Shown here in pieces: positions 60,233 to 64,000 of a DNA stretch of 64,000 nt. The position numbers and the translations under genes are program-made. The notes under the pieces were generated by a model. The model searched no databases. It had not been told where the DNA came from and saw only the letters and a list, made by a program, of their open reading frames with translations. Each line of letters opens with the position of its first letter. The stretch's first letter is position 1. Source of the DNA: Perca fluviatilis (lineage: Eukaryota > Chordata > Actinopteri > Perciformes > Percidae); assembly GCF_010015445.1 (NCBI RefSeq), contig NC_053119.1, positions 1,988,920 through 2,052,919 on the forward strand. The letters run 5' to 3'.

Positions 60233-60620
60233 AAATATTTACACACTTCTCATCGTAGATATAAAAACATGAATCTAGACAACAGATATTCTAAGTATCG
60301 GTCATAGGATTTTATATTGTTTTAATAAAACACACGTTACCAGTTCACGTGTAACAATAATTACACATAAAACAGACAAACTCCCCTGTTAGAGTAGGGA
60401 ACTGACAGAGAGATGTCTGAATTTCACACATGATGATGTTTGTCACTTTAAAAGATAATTGATCAAGTGGACACAGGAAGGGGCGGGACTTTATTCTCTA
60501 TTTTCAGAACAGAAGTCATGATTTAAAATGTCATTAATAAAATCAGCAGCGACTGCAGCTGGACCTAAAGTTGGGTTTTCATTATTCAACATAAAATCTC
60601 TTCATCAGAGTTTAATGTAA
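60233..60620. repeat. Segmental duplicate paired with 56.4-57.1 kb
   Basis: Shorter, unexpanded version of the 56.4-kb block. It lies directly beyond the Harbinger element, so the pair brackets 57.1-60.2 kb. Confidence 0.85.
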
Positions 60621-60663
60621 CAACACTGGGGTCATCTCTGCGAGTGCATGTCTGACACTTCTC

Positions 60664-60985
60664 TCACCTAACCGGTAACCCCGCCGCTCTTAGTGAACCG
60701 GTCGTCATCCTCCGCCCATACACAGGACCACTTGAGGCTGCCGCAGACGCCACAACTTGATACGTCCCACTCCCTTCCCTTCCTAGTCTTGCATAATCAA
60801 GCCTGTGTATTTTGCGCTCTGTGCAAAACTTGTGTAATGACGAGATGCTTGCCCCCCTGTTCAGTCCAAAGTTCGTCTGTAAGAACTTTTGCACTTGCCC
60901 GCAAGTATAACCTAAATTCTCAACAAGATTCTGAATGATATTCTCGTAATTATCGAGCGTCAAAATTACTGCCCCGAGTCTTCTT
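60664..60985 (-). pseudogene. Integrase-core type transposase N-terminal fragment
   Basis: The minus strand reads LDNYENIIQNLVENLGYTCG, QKFLQTNFGLNRGASISSLH, KFCTERKIHR and then GPVYGRRMTTGSLRAAGLPV. A helix-turn-helix region followed by a YGRRM..GSLR block resembles the N-terminal part of rve-integrase (Ginger-like) transposases in fish. No DDE core is present. Assignment is by motif recognition and is tentative. Confidence 0.5.
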
Positions 60986-61019
60986 GAATGCCCGCCTAAA
61001 CACATCAGACACACCCACG

Positions 61020-61700
61020 ATAACTCAATTAGGAGAGACTTCGTTGCAGATATGCAAAAGTTTATTATACAATATGCTTAATGAACGCACAGAGTCTTTT
61101 GGAAATTAGACTCCATCATTAAAATAATTTTCTTTCAAAGGGGTAGGGAAACAGACATATCCCCCAAAATGTGAAGAATAAATCTGGGCATCACCACCGG
61201 TGTGGCAACTAAAGCCAAGAAATAAATCTCAGCATCTCCGCCGATAGGGCACTCGGCCGGCAAAACATGCAGATGTTTTATTTTCCCCAGGACACAGCGT
61301 CCGATATTGGCAATTCTGGCCAGTAAACTAAATACTCATGAAGGAATTTGTGGTGTAGTTTAGCAGCGATAGTGTAATGCTGTGTGGAGAGGAATCTGCT
61401 GACACGATTCTTGATTATAAAGGTTTATTTACATCAAAGAATTCAGCATCAATTTACAAGCTTCTGCAGAGCCCGGAGAGCAACCGTTTCCCAATTCTCT
61501 GAATAGTCACTCTAACTTTCTTTGTTTGAAAATCGTATATATATATATATATATATATGTAACCATGTATCATAGATAGGGGAGGGAATAATAGTTTGAC
61601 CAATAGTATTTTGGCACATATCCAACAAGGACCTCTCTGTTTTGGGGGCCCCACTGATAACACATTCCAGATGTTTCCTGTGGCCATTTCCTGTAACCAT
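61020..61700 (-). mobile_element. LTR-like sequence, minus strand
   Basis: On the minus strand there are AATAAACCTTTATAATCAAG and AATAAACTTTTGCATATCTG poly(A)-like regions and a long U3-like stretch, but no gag, pol or env frame. It could be a solo LTR of a retroelement, or the tail of another repeat. An (AT)n run at 61,537-61,558 lies inside. Low certainty. Confidence 0.3.
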
Positions 61701-64000
61701 TTCCTATAGAAGTGTGGTAGACTTCATTTGAGTCATCATGCCGAATCTTAAGTACAAGTCATAAATGTTCAGATAAAGCTTAAATACAAGTTATATAGAA
61801 TGGTCAGATAAAATAGGGTGTTAATATACTACAAATGATGAAATGCAAAAATAGCAGGATGACTCCGTAGATGTGAGCCATATGAAAATGACCATGAACT
61901 CTCACCACCACCAGTCATATGCATGCTCTCCAGATTCATGGCTTTAGGCTTCAGAATGTTAGCAAGAACGTCGTTGATGTCTGGCCAAATGTACGAGGGG
62001 TAAGGACAAGATGACCACCAACCCAACATTCACAGAGAAGTACGACAGATGCCTTGATTTGTCCCAGTAGTCGCAGCCCTTATCCAGAACGAATGCTGAT
62101 ATTAAGTTCTTCAGCGCAGTGTCCACGTTTAGAATGTTAGTGTTGTAAGCAGTACGACTTGACTGAGGCCAGATGCCATAAATTAACCACCTTCAACATC
62201 ATGTTTATAATGCTGCAATAGGAAGAATAATTGTATTGTGCATGCTCTATTAAGAGGATCATTTTAACCATGCTGCATGAGAATGATGGGATAAACATGC
62301 TGCAGAAAAAGACAAGTTGAAGGCGCTGATAATGAAGTCTAGTTGACCATGTTGCAATGACATCATGTAAAACGTGCTCATGATGATACATCAAACGTGA
62401 TGCCGTTCATGCCACCTGGGAATATCAGGGACCGCTCCCGTGGTTACGTTGTTTGTTCCGATTGACAGCGTTCATGTGCTTCTTACAGTCCATGGTCGAG
62501 ATGCGTGTTCTTCTTCTGTTATGTTGGCGTTTGACATAACTTGTAGCATGACTGCCACCAACTGTTGGGCGTGGCCTAGAGCAATAGGTGTGTGAAAACA
62601 TGGAGGCCATAATAACAAAAAATATGCTGCTGTGTCCTTATGTGGGCATACAAACAGCACATGGACAGGTGTTTGCGTTACCTGCGGGACCACGACCGGG
62701 AAATACATCACATGTATGCGTGAATGTTCTATATTTAGGAAATGTTTCTCACCATTCAACACATTTGAACGATCGCCGGCCATGTTTCTGTACGTTGTCA
62801 ACATCGTCACCAACTGGGAAACTGTTAGCAAATCTAGCTCCAGTTTCCCACCGCCGATTCCCACAGGAAGTTACGTGAATGATGCCGTTTTCACTGGGAA
62901 AAATGTTTTTCTGATGCCCATGAACGCGTGGTGAGAATCCCTGCTGCAAAATGAAATGCTGTTAAATGTAATGCAGAGATAAAACCTGTTGGACCTGCAA
63001 CAAAATTGAGTTTGCTTCAATATTTATGAGAACAATTAATGACCACTGCTTGCCCAGTAAGATGGATCTACTGCCACCACAGCTAGTATAGGGATTTCCC
63101 CCAAATACTAAATTTAAGCACAAGCAAGAGCATGCATGTACAAGCGAAGAATGCAGCCTGTTTGATAACAGACAATTAAATATCAATGAAATAAGTCATA
63201 AGCCAGCAACGATGATATGACGTCATTGTAAAAAATCAAAGAATACTGAGGCTGAGAAAACTTTTACATTGATACACAGTTTATAAAATACAATGAATAT
63301 ATCACTACCCGCCTAACAAGAATGAATATATAAATATATACTGTATATATAATATTGAAACAGAGGCAGAATATAAATGCCTCATGCATGCTGCTTGACG
63401 TAACAATGAACTACTGATAATTATCGTGACAACTCCGAAGACAAACTTTTAACATGCGTGACGTTTCCCTAACAAGAAAAGAATCTGATACCTGCTCAAG
63501 TATTAGAACAGTGATTTAACCCCACAACATGTCACGAGTATGTGACAAATGCATGGAAGCCACTCAATCGCCAATCAACATAAAATATAAATGACTAAAA
63601 CTCAGTATTGGTGAAGAGTATGAAACTCACACCAGATACTGCAAGATAACGTATTGAGCATGATAATCAAAGAGCTGCTTCCCAGAGTCCCCCGAAGCAT
63701 AGACGGAGTGAACCACTAGAGGGCTTCGGTAATAACAGCAAGAGACGTATACCACTGCTAATGCACACGTGAATTTAAGAACGTCAGCTGAAATGTTTGA
63801 GCGTGTGAAATATAAGCAAATGTCAGGACAGAACCAGCTTGCCTAATATGCCCTCCAAAGAAAATAGACAAGCCTGCCTATGTGCTCCCTTAACCTGATG
63901 CATTTATTTAGAAGTAAAACGATGCCCCCGGCTGTTGCTTTTATATAATTCATGGTAACTAAACCACAGAGGCACAGAGAAGCCTCAACCGAAAACCAAG
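61701..64000. other. Unassigned terminal stretch
   Basis: Several medium open frames exist on both strands. One minus-strand stretch at about 62,130-62,010 reads LNVDTALKNLISAFVLDKGC and DYWDKSRHLSYFSV, which looks coding, but I cannot connect it to exons or a family. I saw no tRNA, CRISPR-like or long inverted repeat. The sequence runs off the window. Confidence 0.4.

Noticed and set aside
62472..62864. 130-codon minus-strand frame
   Set aside because: It overlaps two plus-strand frames of similar length, has no recognisable domain, and shows no splice sites that join it to neighbours.

Overview
This window is AT-rich vertebrate nuclear DNA, most probably from a teleost fish. It has spliced genes with canonical GT-AG introns, very abundant (CA/TG)n microsatellites, many minisatellites, tRNA-derived SINEs of fish type, and DNA-transposon derivatives (Tc1, hAT, PIF/Harbinger, piggyBac-like TTAA elements) mixed with decayed LINEs. 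There is no prokaryotic organisation. Most of the 64 kb is repeats, and coding exons make up only a few percent.

Genes. Four loci can be followed through splice sites. (1) 17.7-18.7 kb (+) is a type-1 cystatin (stefin) copy with a one-base deletion at the start of exon 3, so probably a pseudogene. (2) 54.87-55.56 kb (+) is an intact three-exon stefin of 97 aa with the QxVxG inhibitory loop, a TATA box and a poly(A) signal. (3) 27.0-30.3 kb (-) is a four-exon gene that joins cleanly into 255 aa; I do not recognise the family, and it carries CKSC and HGNCAE motifs that hint at a zinc site. (4) 32.5-39.6 kb (-) is a five-exon, 222-aa gene of unknown family, whose last intron holds a decayed LINE between two L2-type fragments. 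A fifth, broken locus at 4.98-5.35 kb (+) is the first part of an Mnx (HB9) homeobox gene lying inside a TIR-bearing DNA transposon. A third stefin survives only as a 3'UTR piece at 50.66-50.87 kb. Sequence upstream of the stefins is repeated at 17.2, 26.0, 53.4 and 54.1 kb, so this is an old local duplication cluster.

Layout. 0-6 kb: minisatellite, SINE, an hAT MITE nested in a Tc1 element nested in an older palindromic element, then the Mnx-carrying transposon. 6-17 kb: LINE tail, three TTAA-flanked MITEs, an hAT MITE, and 57-, 39-, 42- and 46-bp minisatellites. 17-26 kb: stefin pseudogene and microsatellites. 26-40 kb: the two unrecognised minus-strand genes with intronic mobile elements. 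40-46.3 kb: a PIF/Harbinger element inserted in a TTAGGG-like repeat, itself invaded by two palindromic elements, one containing a 3.4-kb, 26-bp tandem array. 46-53 kb: CTCF-like site, 42-, 22-, 46- and 30-bp minisatellites, a 285-bp near-perfect palindrome, and a broken LINE (-). 54-57 kb: the intact stefin and a pair of perfect palindromes. 57-64 kb: SINE, 49-bp minisatellite, a Harbinger element with remnants of both its genes, an integrase-type transposase fragment, LTR-like sequence, and an unassigned tail.

How it fits together. The two stefin copies would make cytosolic papain-family protease inhibitors if expressed; the other two genes cannot be tied to a pathway from sequence. Because the locus carries several paralogous repeat copies, many insertions can be dated relative to one another by comparing filled and empty sites inside this window.
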